Both the position numbers and the translations under genes were made by a program. Shown here piece after piece: positions 36,446 through 46,499 of a stretch of 64,000 nucleotides of DNA. Origin of the DNA: Bradyrhizobium sp. CB1650 (GTDB taxonomy: Bacteria > Pseudomonadota > Alphaproteobacteria > Rhizobiales > Xanthobacteraceae); the NCBI RefSeq assembly GCF_029761915.1, contig NZ_CP121695.1, positions 2,509,501 through 2,573,500 of the forward strand, read 5' to 3'. The notes beneath the pieces were generated by a model. The model worked only from the letters and a program-made list of their open reading frames with translations. It searched no databases and had not been told where the DNA came from. Numbering within the stretch: the stretch's first letter is position 1; every line of letters begins with the position of its first letter.

Positions 36446-36625
36446 TTATGCCGCGAGTTCGACGCGCGGCGCCGCTGTCAACCGGTCTTCCTCCAGGTAA
36501 TCCATCGCGCCGTCTTTCTCGACCGCATAGAACTGCTGACCTTCCCTCGACTTGAAGGCTGCGCGCACCACGCCGCGGCGGCCCTTGTCACTGTTGACGA
36601 CGTCCCCCAGCGAAAACTTCCTCAT
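36446..36625 (-). CDS. Small hypothetical protein (SH3/KOW-like)
   Basis: 59 aa. The ATG at 36625 has AGGA upstream; a longer frame to 36967 overlaps the divergent gene and is not coding. The start MRKFSLGDVVNSDKGRRGVVRAAF looks like a small beta-barrel: 'GDVV..DKG.RGVV' is reminiscent of SH3-like proteins. No family is assigned with certainty. It may share the 163-nt region with the divergent dioxygenase gene. Confidence 0.6.
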   Translation of the reverse strand: MRKFSLGDVVNSDKGRRGVVRAAFKSREGQQFYAVEKDGAMDYLEEDRLTAAPRVELAA

Positions 36626-36788
36626 CTTCAGTCCTGCTTGTCTTCTGGCCGAGTGCTTCGGCCACACCGCGGATTTTGGGCGGCAAATCGTTAACGCCTT
36701 GCTAACCATACGGGTTCGCCTATGCTCGCCGCCGCTCGTGCGCAGCAGACGCACGCGCATATTGCGAAACACACACGAGCCGACATCC

Positions 36789-37595
36789 ATGACGCGATTT
36801 CCGACCTTCTTCCTGTCGCATGGCGGCGGCCCGTGGCCGTTCATGGAGGACAGGCGGGCGCAATATGCGAAGACCGCCGAACTGTTCAGCCGCCTGCCGC
36901 TGCTTCTGCCGGCGAAACCGAAGGCGGTGCTCGTCATCACCGGACATTGGGAGGCCGACGCGTTCACCGTATCGACCTCCGCGCATCCACCGATGGTGTA
37001 TGACTATTACGGTTTCCCCGAGCATACCTATCATCTGAAATATCCGGCGCCCGGTCAGCCCGAGCTCGCTGGCGAGGTGAAGACGCTGCTCGCGCTCGCC
37101 GGCGTCGATTGCCGCGAAGATGCCAATCAGGGTTTCGATCACGGCACCTTCGTGCCGCTGGGCTTGATGTATCCGAATGCCGACATGCCGATCGTGCTGC
37201 TGTCGCTGAAATCGGGTTATGACGCGGCTGAGCATGTCAGGGTCGGGCAGGCGATCGCGCCGCTGCGCGAAGCCGGCATTCTGATCATCGGCAGCGGGCT
37301 CACCTATCACAACATGCGCGGCTTCGGGCGGCCTGAATCGACGCCTGTCTCGTATGAGTTCGAAGCGTATTTGAACGAGGCCGTTGGCCAGCCGGATGCG
37401 GCGCGCCGCAACGCCATGCTGGTCGGCTGGCAGAATGCACCGAGTGCGCGGCTTGCCCATCCGCGTGAGGATCATTTGTTGCCGCTGATGGTGGCGGCCG
37501 GTGCCGCCGGCCGCGACGTCGGCCAGCGTCTGTTCCTCGACGAGGTCGCAAGCGTCGCGATGGCGTCGTACGTGTTCGGTGGGCGAATTTCGTAG
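36789..37595 (+). CDS. DODA-type extradiol aromatic ring-opening dioxygenase
   Basis: 268 aa of the LigB/YgiD-like family. Metal-binding and catalytic His positions are visible: FLSHGGGPWPF near the N-terminus, VITGHWEAD, GFDHGTFVPLGLMYP and LTYHNMRGF. Members open catechol rings with a non-haem metal; DOPA or related catechols are known substrates for the family. The start at 36789 gives the expected N-terminal TFFLSHGGG. An upstream in-frame extension reads through the region of the divergent small gene and is not used. Confidence 0.88.
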   Translation: MTRFPTFFLSHGGGPWPFMEDRRAQYAKTAELFSRLPLLLPAKPKAVLVITGHWEADAFTVSTSAHPPMVYDYYGFPEHTYHLKYPAPGQPELAGEVKTLLALAGVDCREDANQGFDHGTFVPLGLMYPNADMPIVLLSLKSGYDAAEHVRVGQAIAPLREAGILIIGSGLTYHNMRGFGRPESTPVSYEFEAYLNEAVGQPDAARRNAMLVGWQNAPSARLAHPREDHLLPLMVAAGAAGRDVGQRLFLDEVASVAMASYVFGGRIS

Positions 37596-37606
37596 GCCAG
37601 TTTAGC

Positions 37607-37660
37607 GAAGCGTAATCCGCCGTTCCGTCGCCAGCACACAGTGGCGGGTTACGCTCGCGA
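37607..37660. repeat. Palindromic intergenic repeat
   Basis: GCGTAATCCGCC (37610-37621) and GGCGGGTTACGC (37643-37654) form an 11-of-12 inverted repeat. Similar arms occur at 62468-62493. This is typical of repeats between Bradyrhizobium genes. Confidence 0.6.
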
Positions 37661-37684
37661 ACCCCGCTCTACGCGTCGTTGAGC

Positions 37685-37945
37685 TCAGCCGTATTTCAGC
37701 TTCATGAACAGGATGCCGCCGGCGAGCAGCATGGTGATGGCATTGGCGGCGACCAGCGGGGCGTCGCCGCTGAGCAAGCCGTAGACGAGCCAAAGCGCCA
37801 AGCCCAGCACCATGACCAGGAACATGCCGAGCGAGATGTCCCGGGCCGAGCGGGTCTTCCAGACCTTGATGAACTGCGGCGCGTAAGCGACGGTTGTGCA
37901 GGTTGCGGCGGCAAAGCCCAGCAGCTTGATGGCGAGGGGTTCCAT
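37685..37945 (-). CDS. SemiSWEET sugar transporter
   Basis: 86 aa with three membrane helices, the half-transporter unit of the SWEET/PQ-loop family. The PQ motif is in TTVAYAPQFIKVWKTRSARDIS, followed by MFLVMVLGLALWLVYGLL and the third helix ANAITMLLAGGILFMKL. SemiSWEETs work as dimers and move sugars; a Bradyrhizobium member has been studied as a sucrose transporter. It lies next to the glycogen synthesis genes, on the same strand and 51 nt upstream-facing, but a functional link is only conjecture. Confidence 0.88.
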   Translation of the reverse strand: MEPLAIKLLGFAAATCTTVAYAPQFIKVWKTRSARDISLGMFLVMVLGLALWLVYGLLSGDAPLVAANAITMLLAGGILFMKLKYG

Positions 37946-37996
37946 GCCGGCTCTATAGCATGGATTCGACGAGGGTGATGCGTCAGTCGAAATCCA

Positions 37997-39454
37997 TCAC
38001 GGACGGCGCGCGGCGATGAGATCGCGATAAAGGGCGGCATAGTCGCCGGCCCGGTTGCGCCACGAGACGTCGCTGGAAAGGCCGCTCAGTTGTAGCCGTC
38101 GCCACGTCAGCTTGTCATGGAAGGCGATATTGGCCTTGCGCAGCGTCCCTGCGAGGGCGTCCACTGTCACGGGTGCGAATTTGAAGCCGGTGGCGTCGTG
38201 GCCGGATGCATCGGCCTCGCCGATATCGACGATGGTATCCTCGAGGCCGCCGACGCGGGAGACGATGGGCACGGCGCCATAGCGCAACGCGCAGAGCTGG
38301 GTCAGGCCGCATGGCTCGAACCGCGACGGCACGATCAGCGCGTCCGAGCCGGCCTGGATCAGATGAGCCAGGATCTCGTCGTAGCCGATCACGACCGCGA
38401 TCCGCCCGGGATTGGCGCGCGCGGCGGCCTGATAGCGATCCTGGATATCGCGGTCACCACTGCCCAGCAACGCAAGCTGCATGCCCTCGCGCAGCATGGT
38501 CGGTATGGTTTCGAGCAGGAGATCGAGGCCCTTTTGCCAGGATAGCCGGCTGATGACACTGAACAGCGGCACCTCCGGTGAGGCATCCAGATTGAATTGT
38601 TGCTGGAGCGCAGCCTTGTTCGCGGCCCGAAACGCCAGCTCCTGCGCGCTGAAGCGATAGGAGATGTGCGGATCGGTCTCCGGATTCCAGACCGAGGTGT
38701 CGATGCCGTTGAGAATGCCGCTCAGCACGCTTGCGCGTTCGCGCAAGAGGCCGCCGAGCCCCATGCCGCCCTCGTCGCTCTGAATCTCGCGCGCATAAGT
38801 CGGCGACACGGTGGTGATGCGATCGGCCAATTGCAGGCCGGCTTTCAGATAGCTGATGCCGCCGAAATATTCGAGGCCGTGGACGTCGAAGGAGCTCCAG
38901 GGCAGGCCGATGGCACCGATCAGCTCGCGGTCGAACCTGCCCTGGTAGGCCATGTTGTGAATGGTCATCACGGTGCCGGGCCGCGGCCGGCTGTCATAGT
39001 GCAGATAGGCGGGTGCGAGCCCGGCCTGCCAGTCGTGGGCGTGCACGATGTCGGGCACGAAGGCGGGGACGAGGCCGTGACCGATGTCGGCGGCGATGCG
39101 CGATAGCGCCGCGAAGCGAACGCCGTTGTCCGGCCAGTCGACGCCCTCGGTCGTGACGTAGGGATTACCCGGCCGGTCGTAGAGATGCGGCACGTCGAGC
39201 ACGAACAGATCGAGGCCGTCGCGCGAGGCCGCGAGCAGGCGGCCCGGCCCGCCGAAATAGTCCGGCCAGCGCCGGATTTCCTCCGCGTCCGTGAGCACCC
39301 GCAACACGTCGGGATAGCCCGGCATCAGGGTGCGCATCTCGACGCCATGCGACTTCAGCGCGATCGGCAGCGCGCCGGCGACATCCGCGAGGCCGCCGGT
39401 CTTGACGATGGGGTAGACTTCAGAGGCGACCGCGAGAACGCGAACAGGCGTCAT
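37997..39454 (-). CDS. glgA: Glycogen synthase (ADP-glucose)
   Basis: 485 aa, the usual length for bacterial GlgA. Transfers glucose from ADP-glucose to glycogen. Donor-binding [15 protein letters not shown] is near the N-terminus; [27 protein letters not shown] and [21 protein letters not shown] occur in order. The start overlaps the glgC stop by 4 nt (ATGA), so both enzymes of glycogen synthesis are translated together. No branching or debranching enzyme gene follows. Confidence 0.95.
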   Translation of the reverse strand: MTPVRVLAVASEVYPIVKTGGLADVAGALPIALKSHGVEMRTLMPGYPDVLRVLTDAEEIRRWPDYFGGPGRLLAASRDGLDLFVLDVPHLYDRPGNPYVTTEGVDWPDNGVRFAALSRIAADIGHGLVPAFVPDIVHAHDWQAGLAPAYLHYDSRPRPGTVMTIHNMAYQGRFDRELIGAIGLPWSSFDVHGLEYFGGISYLKAGLQLADRITTVSPTYAREIQSDEGGMGLGGLLRERASVLSGILNGIDTSVWNPETDPHISYRFSAQELAFRAANKAALQQQFNLDASPEVPLFSVISRLSWQKGLDLLLETIPTMLREGMQLALLGSGDRDIQDRYQAAARANPGRIAVVIGYDEILAHLIQAGSDALIVPSRFEPCGLTQLCALRYGAVPIVSRVGGLEDTIVDIGEADASGHDATGFKFAPVTVDALAGTLRKANIAFHDKLTWRRLQLSGLSSDVSWRNRAGDYAALYRDLIAARRP

Positions 39455-40713
39455 GTATTGAGCCTGTCGATCATCGGCTGGGTGATGAGCGAAATGCCCT
39501 GCTCGGTGGTGCGGAAGTACCTGGCGTCGAACGCCGGATCCTCACCGACGACGAGTCCCTCCGGGATCTCGACACCGCGGTCGATCACGACGTTCTTCAG
39601 CCGTGCACCGCGGCCAACATTCACGTAGGGCATGATCACGGCGTTCTCGACATTGGCGTAGGAATTGACCCGCACGCCGGTGAAAAGCAGCGAGCGGCGC
39701 AGCGACGCGCCGGAGATGATGCAGCCGCCGGAGACCAGCGAGCTCACGGCCTGGCCGCGCCGGCTCTCCTCGTCGTGGACGAATTTGGCGGGCGGCGTGA
39801 TCTCCGCATAGGACCAGATCGGCCAGGCGCGGTCGAACAGGTCGAGCTCCGGCACGACGTCGGTGAGGTCGATATTGGCGGCCCAGTAGGCGTCGACCGT
39901 GCCGACGTCGCGCCAATAGGCGTAGCCGTTGTTGCCGGTGCGGACGCATGAGGTTGAGAATTGATGCGCGATCGCGCGGCCGTTCTTGACGATGTAGGGG
40001 ATGATGTCCTTGCCGAAGTCGTGGTTCGAGTTCGGATCCTCGGCGTCGCGCTTGAGCTCGTCGAACAGGAACTTCGCGTCGAAGACATAGATGCCCATGC
40101 TGGCGAGCGAGACGTCCGGCTTGCCCGGCATCGGCGGCGGATCGGCCGGCTTCTCGAGGAACGACTGGATCCAGCCATTCTCGTCGATGTGCATGATGCC
40201 GAAGCCGGAGGACTCCGCGCGTGGCATTTCCAGGCAGCCGACCGTCACGTCGGCGCCGCTCTCGACGTGCTGCCGCAGCATCACCTCGTAATCCATCTTG
40301 TAGATGTGGTCGCCAGCCAGCACCACGATGAAGCGGCATGCGTGCGACTCGATGATGTCGATGTTCTGGTAGACCGCGTCGGCCGTGCCGACATACCACA
40401 TGGTCTCCGAGACGCGCTGGCTTGCGGGGAGGATGTCGAAGCTCTCGTTGCGCTCGGGACGAAAGAAGTTCCAGCCCATCTGCAAGTGCCGGATCAGGCT
40501 GTGCGCCTTGTATTGGGTCGCAACCGCGATGCGGCGGATGCCGGAGTTGACGGCATTGGACAGGGCGAAATCGATGATGCGGGATTTGCCGCCGAAATAG
40601 ACGGCGGGCTTGGCGCGCCGGTCGGTCAGCTCCAGCAGCCGGCTTCCCCGTCCGCCCGCCAGGACGAACGCCAGCGCCTGACGGGCGAGCGGCTCATTTC
40701 CGACGGCACTCAT
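39451..40713 (-). CDS. glgC: Glucose-1-phosphate adenylyltransferase
   Basis: 420 aa; makes ADP-glucose from ATP and glucose-1-phosphate, the control point of glycogen synthesis. Seen: [64 protein letters not shown] and a C-terminal left-handed helix region. The ATG at 40713 has GGGAGG upstream; the longer ORF start at 40875 has no family sequence. First gene of the glgCA operon. Its promoter lies in 40714-41098. Confidence 0.95.
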   Translation of the reverse strand: MSAVGNEPLARQALAFVLAGGRGSRLLELTDRRAKPAVYFGGKSRIIDFALSNAVNSGIRRIAVATQYKAHSLIRHLQMGWNFFRPERNESFDILPASQRVSETMWYVGTADAVYQNIDIIESHACRFIVVLAGDHIYKMDYEVMLRQHVESGADVTVGCLEMPRAESSGFGIMHIDENGWIQSFLEKPADPPPMPGKPDVSLASMGIYVFDAKFLFDELKRDAEDPNSNHDFGKDIIPYIVKNGRAIAHQFSTSCVRTGNNGYAYWRDVGTVDAYWAANIDLTDVVPELDLFDRAWPIWSYAEITPPAKFVHDEESRRGQAVSSLVSGGCIISGASLRRSLLFTGVRVNSYANVENAVIMPYVNVGRGARLKNVVIDRGVEIPEGLVVGEDPAFDARYFRTTEQGISLITQPMIDRLNT

Positions 40714-41098
40714 GTCATCCTCCCACTGACGTCTGGCGCGGGCCGGGGCCTTTTGTCGCGAAGAGCCTCTCGGCCGGGCGCCATTGGAACCGATAGTAAC
40801 GGCACGAATAGTAAATCGGAAAGGTGGTTGTTGGTTGCGACCGCGCGGGAGGCTGAATGCTTTCGCCTCTGGCAACGAGCCGGCGCTGTTGCAGCCGTGT
40901 CATATCCGAGCGCGGAAACAGGCATGTTGATCGAGGTTCGGAAAGACGCGGCGTCGCGACCAGGACCGATCACAATTGAGGCAGATGGGACGTCTTGTGC
41001 GCTGCACGCGAAATCGAGGCTTTGACTCAACGCAAAGATGCCCGATCATCGGGGCGCGATCCTTTTCCAAGCGAAGCGTCAAACAGGGAGTTAAGACG
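40714..41098. other. 385-nt divergent intergenic region
   Basis: Lies between glgC and the Gly/Tyr-rich protein gene and must carry both promoters. A 33-codon frame at about 40924-41025 (MLIEVRKDAASRPG...) is possible but weak. No hairpin with T-tract and no RNA gene was seen. Confidence 0.4.
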
Positions 41099-41539
41099 AT
41101 GAGTATCTGGAAAACGGCAATTGCCGGCTCTCTGGCGGTCACGGTGATCGCCGGTCAGGTGGAGCAGTCATCGGCGGCGCCGATGCCGACCAACGTCGCA
41201 GCCATCAAGGCCGCGGCGGGCAATGACACCACGCAGGTGTATTGGCGCGGTGGCTGGGGCTGGGGCCTCGGCGGCCTCGCAGCCGGCGCCATCATTGGCG
41301 GCGCCATCGCCGCCAGCAGCGCGCCTTACGGCTACTATGGCGGTCCATATTATGGTGGTTATGGGTATGGCTATCCGGGCCCCTATTACGGCTATGCTCC
41401 GGCCTACTACGGTTACGCGCCGGCCTATGGCTATGCCGGTTATTACGGTGGCTACCGCCGCTACTACGGCTATCGACCCTATCGTCCGTACTACGGCTAC
41501 TACCGGCCGTGGCGCGCCTATCATCGCGTCTATTGGTGA
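41099..41539 (+). CDS. Exported Gly/Tyr-rich low-complexity protein
   Basis: 146 aa. The ATG at 41099 has GGGAG 7 nt upstream. Signal peptide about 1-27 (SSAAP). A Gly-rich hydrophobic stretch (WGWGLGGLAAGAIIGGAIAASS) is followed by about 75 residues almost entirely of Gly, Tyr, Pro, Ala and Arg in short repeats (YYGGYGYGYPGPYYGYAPAY). It ends in an Arg/Tyr-rich tail. Proteins of this type are common in Bradyrhizobium and are thought to be envelope or surface proteins; no role is known. Confidence 0.75.
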   Translation: MSIWKTAIAGSLAVTVIAGQVEQSSAAPMPTNVAAIKAAAGNDTTQVYWRGGWGWGLGGLAAGAIIGGAIAASSAPYGYYGGPYYGGYGYGYPGPYYGYAPAYYGYAPAYGYAGYYGGYRRYYGYRPYRPYYGYYRPWRAYHRVYW

Positions 41540-41566
41540 CGAGACCGCGCCAGCAAGGCGCCCGCG

Positions 41567-41770
41567 TCAAATGGGGTGCCTGCCTGGCGGGAGCGCTCTG
41601 ATGTCTGCATTAGCCGCGGACCGATGAATGCAGCCGGTCCGATCGGCTGGCGCGCGTCGGGCCTCCGGATCCGGCGCATTGCGGTGGGCATGTAGCCCCA
41701 TCAAAATCGCGATGCAGATTGTGGCGATGATCGCGATGTCGATGCACCATTCCACGGGTCCCGAACTCAT
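41567..41770 (-). CDS. Tiny membrane protein, second of an overlapping pair
   Basis: 67 aa. One membrane helix (CIDIAIIATICIAILMGL at about 9-26) is followed by a polar, His/Arg-rich tail. The start ATG overlaps the stop of the upstream 59-aa ORF by 4 nt (ATGA at 41767-41770), indicating coupled translation. No family recognised. Confidence 0.55.
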   Translation of the reverse strand: MSSGPVEWCIDIAIIATICIAILMGLHAHRNAPDPEARRAPADRTGCIHRSAANADIRALPPGRHPI

Positions 41771-41946
41771 GGCAGCGCGATCGCGGCGGTGAGTTCGGCT
41801 TCGGACAGGCCGGGGCCGCCAGCGGCAAAATAGAGCGCGACGAGGAAAATGCGGCTGAGGATGGCAACGCTCAGCAAGACTTTGATGTCGTATCGACGAA
41901 TGACAAGAGCAAATGGCGCAATTGCCGGGCGTTTTGAAATGGTCAT
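41767..41946 (-). CDS. Tiny membrane protein, first of an overlapping pair
   Basis: 59 aa beginning MTISKRPAIAPFALVIRRYDIK, with one helix (VLLSVAILSRIFLVALYFAAG) and the tail GLSEAELTAAIALP. AAGGAG lies just upstream of the ATG at 41946. It is divergent from the large regulator gene; the 43-bp element at 42071-42113 lies 125 nt upstream, so the pair may belong to that regulator's targets. Confidence 0.55.
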   Translation of the reverse strand: MTISKRPAIAPFALVIRRYDIKVLLSVAILSRIFLVALYFAAGGPGLSEAELTAAIALP

Positions 41947-42070
41947 GGCGAACTCCTTGCCAAAATTCGGGCGTCGAGTGCCTGCTGACGGAAACGACAG
42001 CGCGATGAGAGGTCGTTCGACACCTTCCTGAAATGACGATGCGCGATGCTAGGGCCGGCGCCGGGCGCAA

Positions 42071-42113
42071 GTCTTAAGTGTGTCCTTACATTTGGCTGAG
42101 CTTTCCCTTAAGA
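42071..42113. promoter_or_regulatory. 43-bp putative operator, copy A
   Basis: On the minus strand it carries TAAG half-sites spaced 22 and 12 nt. It matches the element at 46500-46542 at 29 of 43 positions without gaps (24 of 30 over the right part). It lies 26 nt before the regulator ATG. OmpR-type winged helices bind helically phased direct repeats, so the adjacent regulator is the prime candidate to bind it. Confidence 0.6.
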
Positions 42114-42139
42114 TCGGGGGGCATCCGGAGGTCGGAGCG

Positions 42140-45100
42140 ATGCGTACGGACGCGCTTGCCTTTGGTGAATTTCGGCTCGATCGGGCCAACGCGCTATTGT
42201 GGCGAGGGCGGGAGCGGATCGCGCTGGCGCCGAAACCGTTCGAGGTTCTTTGTTGTCTGGTCGGCCGCCCTGGCGAGCTCGTCACCAAGGAAGAGCTACT
42301 CGATACGGTCTGGTCCGATCTGCACGTCAGCGAGTCGAGCCTTGCCGTCGCCATGAACGCGCTGCGCTCGGCGCTCGGCGATGACAGGCAGTCTCCCAAT
42401 TACATCGAGACGGTCACGCGACGCGGCTATCGCTTCATCGCTGCAGTCACGACCGCCGAGCCGGCTGCAGCCGAACGGGTGGTCGAGGAAGGGGCTTCCG
42501 CCGCCGAGCAGATCGTCGATCGGCGCCGGCAATGGCGGGTCGGGCGTGCTGCGGCACTCGAGACGCTGGACAAGGCGTTGCAACTTGCGCGTACCGGACA
42601 GCGTCAGGTCGTCTTCATCACAGGCGAGGCCGGAATCGGCAAGACGACACTTGTTCAAATGACGCTCGACAGGATCGAACGGCAGGGACTTGGAGTGCTG
42701 CATTGCAACTGCAACGAGCTGTTTGGCACCCACGAGGCCTTTCTGCCGCTCATCGAAGCGCTGAACGAGCGCTGCCGCCGCGCCGAAGGCGAGTCGCTGC
42801 TGGCCTCCATACGCGAGCACGCGCCGACCTGGTTGGCGCAAATGCCCGGATTCCTCGGTGAGGCAGACCGCGCCGCCTTCCAGCATGAAGTCTTCGGCGC
42901 AACGCGCGAGCGCATGCTGCGTGAATTCGCCGATCTCATGGAGAGCCTCGCCGCCTTGCGACCATGGGTGATCGTTCTCGAAGACCTGCATTGGAGCGAT
43001 TTTGCGACCGTCGACGTGCTTTCACGGCTAGCGCGCCGGGATCGGAAGGCGGCGATCCTCGTTTTGGCGACCTATCGGCCCATGGAAGTCGCGGTCGGCG
43101 GACATCCCGTCCGCGCCGTTCACCAGGATTTACGGATTCACGGGCATGCCACCGAGCTCGCACTCGATCGACTGTCCGGCGTCGATGTCGAGCGCTATCT
43201 TGTCTTGCGCTTCGGCTCCGCCGATTTTGCCAGGGAGCTGGTCGAGCGCATCTTCGCGCGGACCGGCGGACAGCCGTTGTTCGTGACGTCTCTCGTCGAT
43301 CATCTCGTGGCCCAAGGCGCGCTCGTCGAGGACGATGCAGGCTGGCGGCTGGCCCGCGAAGAAGCCGCATCGCACGATAGCATGCCGCGTGATCTGGAAG
43401 GCATGATCACGCAGCAGATCGATCACCTAACCGCGGATGAGCGCAGCCTGCTCGAGGTCGCAAGCGCGGCGGGTGCGGAGTTTTCGGCGCTCCAGGTTGC
43501 CGGCGTGCTGGACCGCCCCGTGCTCGAGGTCGAGCAGATGTGTGAGGACCTCGCGCGGGCCGGCCGCATCATCGTGGTCGATGGCCTCACCGAATGGCCG
43601 AATGGAGAGGTCTCTGGACGTTATGCGTTCCAGCACGCGCTCTACCAGGAGACGCTGTACCAGCGGCTTGCACCCGCGCGCCGGACCAAAACCCACGCGA
43701 GCCTCGGGGCAGGCCTCGAACGGGGATATGGGCCGCAGGCGCGGGAGATCGCCGCCGTGCTCGCGCGCCACTTCGAACTGGGCCGCGATTTCCCCAAGGC
43801 GATGCACTATCTGGGCGTGGCCGCCGAGGGCTCGGCGCGGCGGTTCAGCACGCGTGAGGCCGCGAACTATTTGTCTCGGGCCTTGGAGCTGGTGCCGCAT
43901 CTTCCGCCTGAATTTCAGGTGGCAACACGTCTGAAGCTGCTCCTGCAGCGGGCGTGGGCCTGGCGCGCCGGTGGAGATTTCCTGAATTCGCTCCAGGATC
44001 TCGGCGCGGTGGTCGCGCACGCGGCAGAGAACGGACTCGTGCGCGAAGAGGTGAACGCGCTGGTCGATCTCAGCAGGTTCTGCCTCTACGTCGATCGGCG
44101 CCAGAGCCTGCCATTCGCCGAACAGGCCCTGGCGAAGAGCCGTGCGATTGACGACGCCGCGTTCGGCGCGCTGGTCCAGGGCAACCTCGCCAATTTGAAG
44201 CTGATGCTGCGCGGCTGGGACCGCGAGAATGCGGAGCTCTCCGAGCGGGCATCGAAGCTGATCGCGGAATCGCAGGATCTCAGCATGCGGCTGCGGCGCT
44301 GCTCGATGGAGATGGTGCTGGAATTCCTGCGGGCGAACTACCCGGCCTGCTGCGCTGCGACGACCAGGGGAAAGGAGATCGCCCGGCTGGTCGGCGACGT
44401 CTACCTGTTCGCGCTCTATGAATCGGTCGAGGCCTTTGCCCAGATCTATCTCGGCGAATGGGGGCGTGCGCAGAGGAGCGTCGTCTCCGCATTGGCCATC
44501 TCGGAGCGGAACGCAAATCCGCAGGCCATCGCACTGTGTCAGCTCACGATCGGATGGCTGTATTCCGAGGCCGAGGAATATGGCAGCGCGGCGCGGCGCG
44601 GCGAGGAGGCGCTCGGCCCGATGATCGAGGCGAATCCGTTCACCTTCTTCGTCGGCAGGAACCTGCTTGCGCGCGCCCATGTCCGGATGCGCAACCTAGC
44701 CCTGGCGCGGCAGCATCTCGACGCTCTGGAGCGGCGAATGGAGGTTGACCGCGTCCCGATGGAATCGCTGGTCATTCCCCACTATCTCCTGACCTGCTGC
44801 GACTACTGGATCGCGGTCGGTGATCTGGATCGCGCCCAGAGCTGGGCCAGCCAGTTCCATGCGGTCACGAGCGCTGCGCCCGACCGGCCGTTTCTCGTGC
44901 TGTCTCACGATGTGATGGCGAGAATTGCGCTGCTGAAGCACGATACGCAAACGGCCAGCGACCACCTGTCGGCAGCGATTTCGATCGTCCGCCATGGCAG
45001 GCTGCCGGGCGCTGCGTGGCGCGCCTACCGCACTTGCACGGCGCTCTATGAGACTCTCGGACACGCGCAGAAGACAGCCAAATGGCAAGACCGCGCCCGC

Positions 45101-45202
45101 CGGGAAATCACCTCGCTGGCCCAGTCGCTCGATCCGGGAGATCCGTTGCTGTCGGCCTCCCTCTTCGACGCAAACGGGACCAAACCCACAGGACGGACGT
45201 GA
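42140..45202 (+). CDS. Winged-helix/AAA ATPase/TPR transcriptional regulator
   Basis: 1,020 aa. Residues about 1-105 form an OmpR/CadC-type winged helix (FGEFRLDRANALLWRGRERIALAPKPFEVLCCLV, ESSLAVAMNALRSALGDD, YIETVTRRGYRFIA). A STAND/AAA-type ATPase follows, with Walker A TGEAGIGKTT at about 159-168 and Walker B-like WVIVLEDLHWSD. The rest (about 500-1000) is TPR-like helical repeats. No receiver or membrane segment, so it senses a cytoplasmic signal. The ATG at 42140 with GGAG upstream is preferred to GTG 42080, which lies inside the 43-bp element. It converges with the catalase-family gene, 6 nt apart. Confidence 0.85.
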   Translation: MRTDALAFGEFRLDRANALLWRGRERIALAPKPFEVLCCLVGRPGELVTKEELLDTVWSDLHVSESSLAVAMNALRSALGDDRQSPNYIETVTRRGYRFIAAVTTAEPAAAERVVEEGASAAEQIVDRRRQWRVGRAAALETLDKALQLARTGQRQVVFITGEAGIGKTTLVQMTLDRIERQGLGVLHCNCNELFGTHEAFLPLIEALNERCRRAEGESLLASIREHAPTWLAQMPGFLGEADRAAFQHEVFGATRERMLREFADLMESLAALRPWVIVLEDLHWSDFATVDVLSRLARRDRKAAILVLATYRPMEVAVGGHPVRAVHQDLRIHGHATELALDRLSGVDVERYLVLRFGSADFARELVERIFARTGGQPLFVTSLVDHLVAQGALVEDDAGWRLAREEAASHDSMPRDLEGMITQQIDHLTADERSLLEVASAAGAEFSALQVAGVLDRPVLEVEQMCEDLARAGRIIVVDGLTEWPNGEVSGRYAFQHALYQETLYQRLAPARRTKTHASLGAGLERGYGPQAREIAAVLARHFELGRDFPKAMHYLGVAAEGSARRFSTREAANYLSRALELVPHLPPEFQVATRLKLLLQRAWAWRAGGDFLNSLQDLGAVVAHAAENGLVREEVNALVDLSRFCLYVDRRQSLPFAEQALAKSRAIDDAAFGALVQGNLANLKLMLRGWDRENAELSERASKLIAESQDLSMRLRRCSMEMVLEFLRANYPACCAATTRGKEIARLVGDVYLFALYESVEAFAQIYLGEWGRAQRSVVSALAISERNANPQAIALCQLTIGWLYSEAEEYGSAARRGEEALGPMIEANPFTFFVGRNLLARAHVRMRNLALARQHLDALERRMEVDRVPMESLVIPHYLLTCCDYWIAVGDLDRAQSWASQFHAVTSAAPDRPFLVLSHDVMARIALLKHDTQTASDHLSAAISIVRHGRLPGAAWRAYRTCTALYETLGHAQKTAKWQDRARREITSLAQSLDPGDPLLSASLFDANGTKPTGRT

Positions 45203-45208
45203 TCGGGC

Positions 45209-46306
45209 TCAATCCGGCAAGTCCGCGATCTGTCGCGGCTCTCCGGGCGGCTGTTTGGCCATGCCTTGGTTCTGCTGCTGTCGAAGTGTGCGGGACATAC
45301 GGTAGGCATCCCTGCGCACCCGCATGATCGACCCGAGGGGCCGATGTGCCGCCAGGCACCGCCATGGATCGAACGACAGCACCTCGTTGGCATAGATGCT
45401 GCGCGCGGAACTGTCGGCGGCCTGGCGCGGAAGCGTGATCTTGCCCAGGGCTTGCGGCTCCGAGACGTCCTCAGGCCAGTCGATCGAGGCATCCTCGATC
45501 GGCGTACGCGTCAGGTCGGTGCAGAGCTGGGCGCGCAGCTCATACTCCGCGGAGTTCTCTCTGAAGAAGGCAACGACGGATTCGAGCACGACATTGTCGC
45601 CATCGTGGCAGGGCTGACCGGTGAGCTTGCGCAGCGATTCCGACATAGGTACGACGCGAAGCCTCGCGACATGATCGCCGAAGCGCAGTGCTCCTTCGGT
45701 GTGAAAGGTTTCTCCGAGAATGTTGTTGCCGGGATCGCCGAGCGCCCTGAAGAGCATCGGGATGTGAATGCCTGTTTTATCCGCCAAGGCGACCAGGGCG
45801 CGTGAGGCGAAGCCGCCTACCCTGAACAGGAAATCCGGAAGGATCAGGCTGAACTCGAAATTGCGCTGCGCGCCGTCGAGATACGCCTTGGTATCCTTGA
45901 AATAGCTGGCGTGATTGACGAGCAGGATGTCCTGGTTCGTCGAGTCATCGTCGTCGGTCGCCTTCGGGCCGGTTACGCCCAAGACCTTGATGGCAAATCC
46001 CCGCGGCGAGCGAACGCGATCGCTCTTGTTGAATGCGGTGGAGAGGCGGACGATGACCGGATAGCTGCGGGCCTCCTTGAACAGGCCCTGGCGCAGATGG
46101 TCCGGCAGACCGTCGTAGACCGTCAGCTCGCCCCGGAGAAAGCCGACGCCTTTGGCGTGCTGCTGGCGGGTCCCATGTTTGTCTCTTTGGAAGGTGCGAT
46201 CGCTGGTCCGCTTGATCGAAGCGACGATCTCCGCGACAGCTTCGGCTTCGTCCGGCCGTATCTGTTCGACGGATGGATCATAACGCAGATACTGATCGGC
46301 TGACAT
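45209..46306 (-). CDS. Catalase-family haem protein (SrpA-like)
   Basis: 365 aa from the ATG at 46306 (MSADQYLRYDPSVEQIRPDE). A longer ORF to 46447 adds unrelated sequence. Catalase landmarks are QQHAKGVGFLRGELTVYD (distal His region), PVIVRLSTAFNKSDRVRSPRGFAIKVLG and the C-terminal LSFDPWRCLAAHRPLGSIMRVRRDAY. It is shorter than true catalases and belongs to the minimal catalase-like group; whether it removes H2O2 or acts on lipid peroxides is open. The second copy of the 43-bp element lies about 194 nt upstream. Confidence 0.85.
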   Translation of the reverse strand: MSADQYLRYDPSVEQIRPDEAEAVAEIVASIKRTSDRTFQRDKHGTRQQHAKGVGFLRGELTVYDGLPDHLRQGLFKEARSYPVIVRLSTAFNKSDRVRSPRGFAIKVLGVTGPKATDDDDSTNQDILLVNHASYFKDTKAYLDGAQRNFEFSLILPDFLFRVGGFASRALVALADKTGIHIPMLFRALGDPGNNILGETFHTEGALRFGDHVARLRVVPMSESLRKLTGQPCHDGDNVVLESVVAFFRENSAEYELRAQLCTDLTRTPIEDASIDWPEDVSEPQALGKITLPRQAADSSARSIYANEVLSFDPWRCLAAHRPLGSIMRVRRDAYRMSRTLRQQQNQGMAKQPPGEPRQIADLPD

Positions 46307-46499
46307 GGCGCTGATCTCCAGCCCGAAGGTCGCCTTCCCATCGCACACGCTTGCGGCCGCTGGGCAGGTTCCATTGTAAGCCGGTAAGCGCAGCCCGGGC
46401 AACCGGAGAGCCAATTTCGGTGGTCCGGCCGCCTGTGGGCGAGGCATCGCGTTACCGGCGAAGTCGCAGGCTGCATGCTAGTGCGACGGCGCGCCGAAA

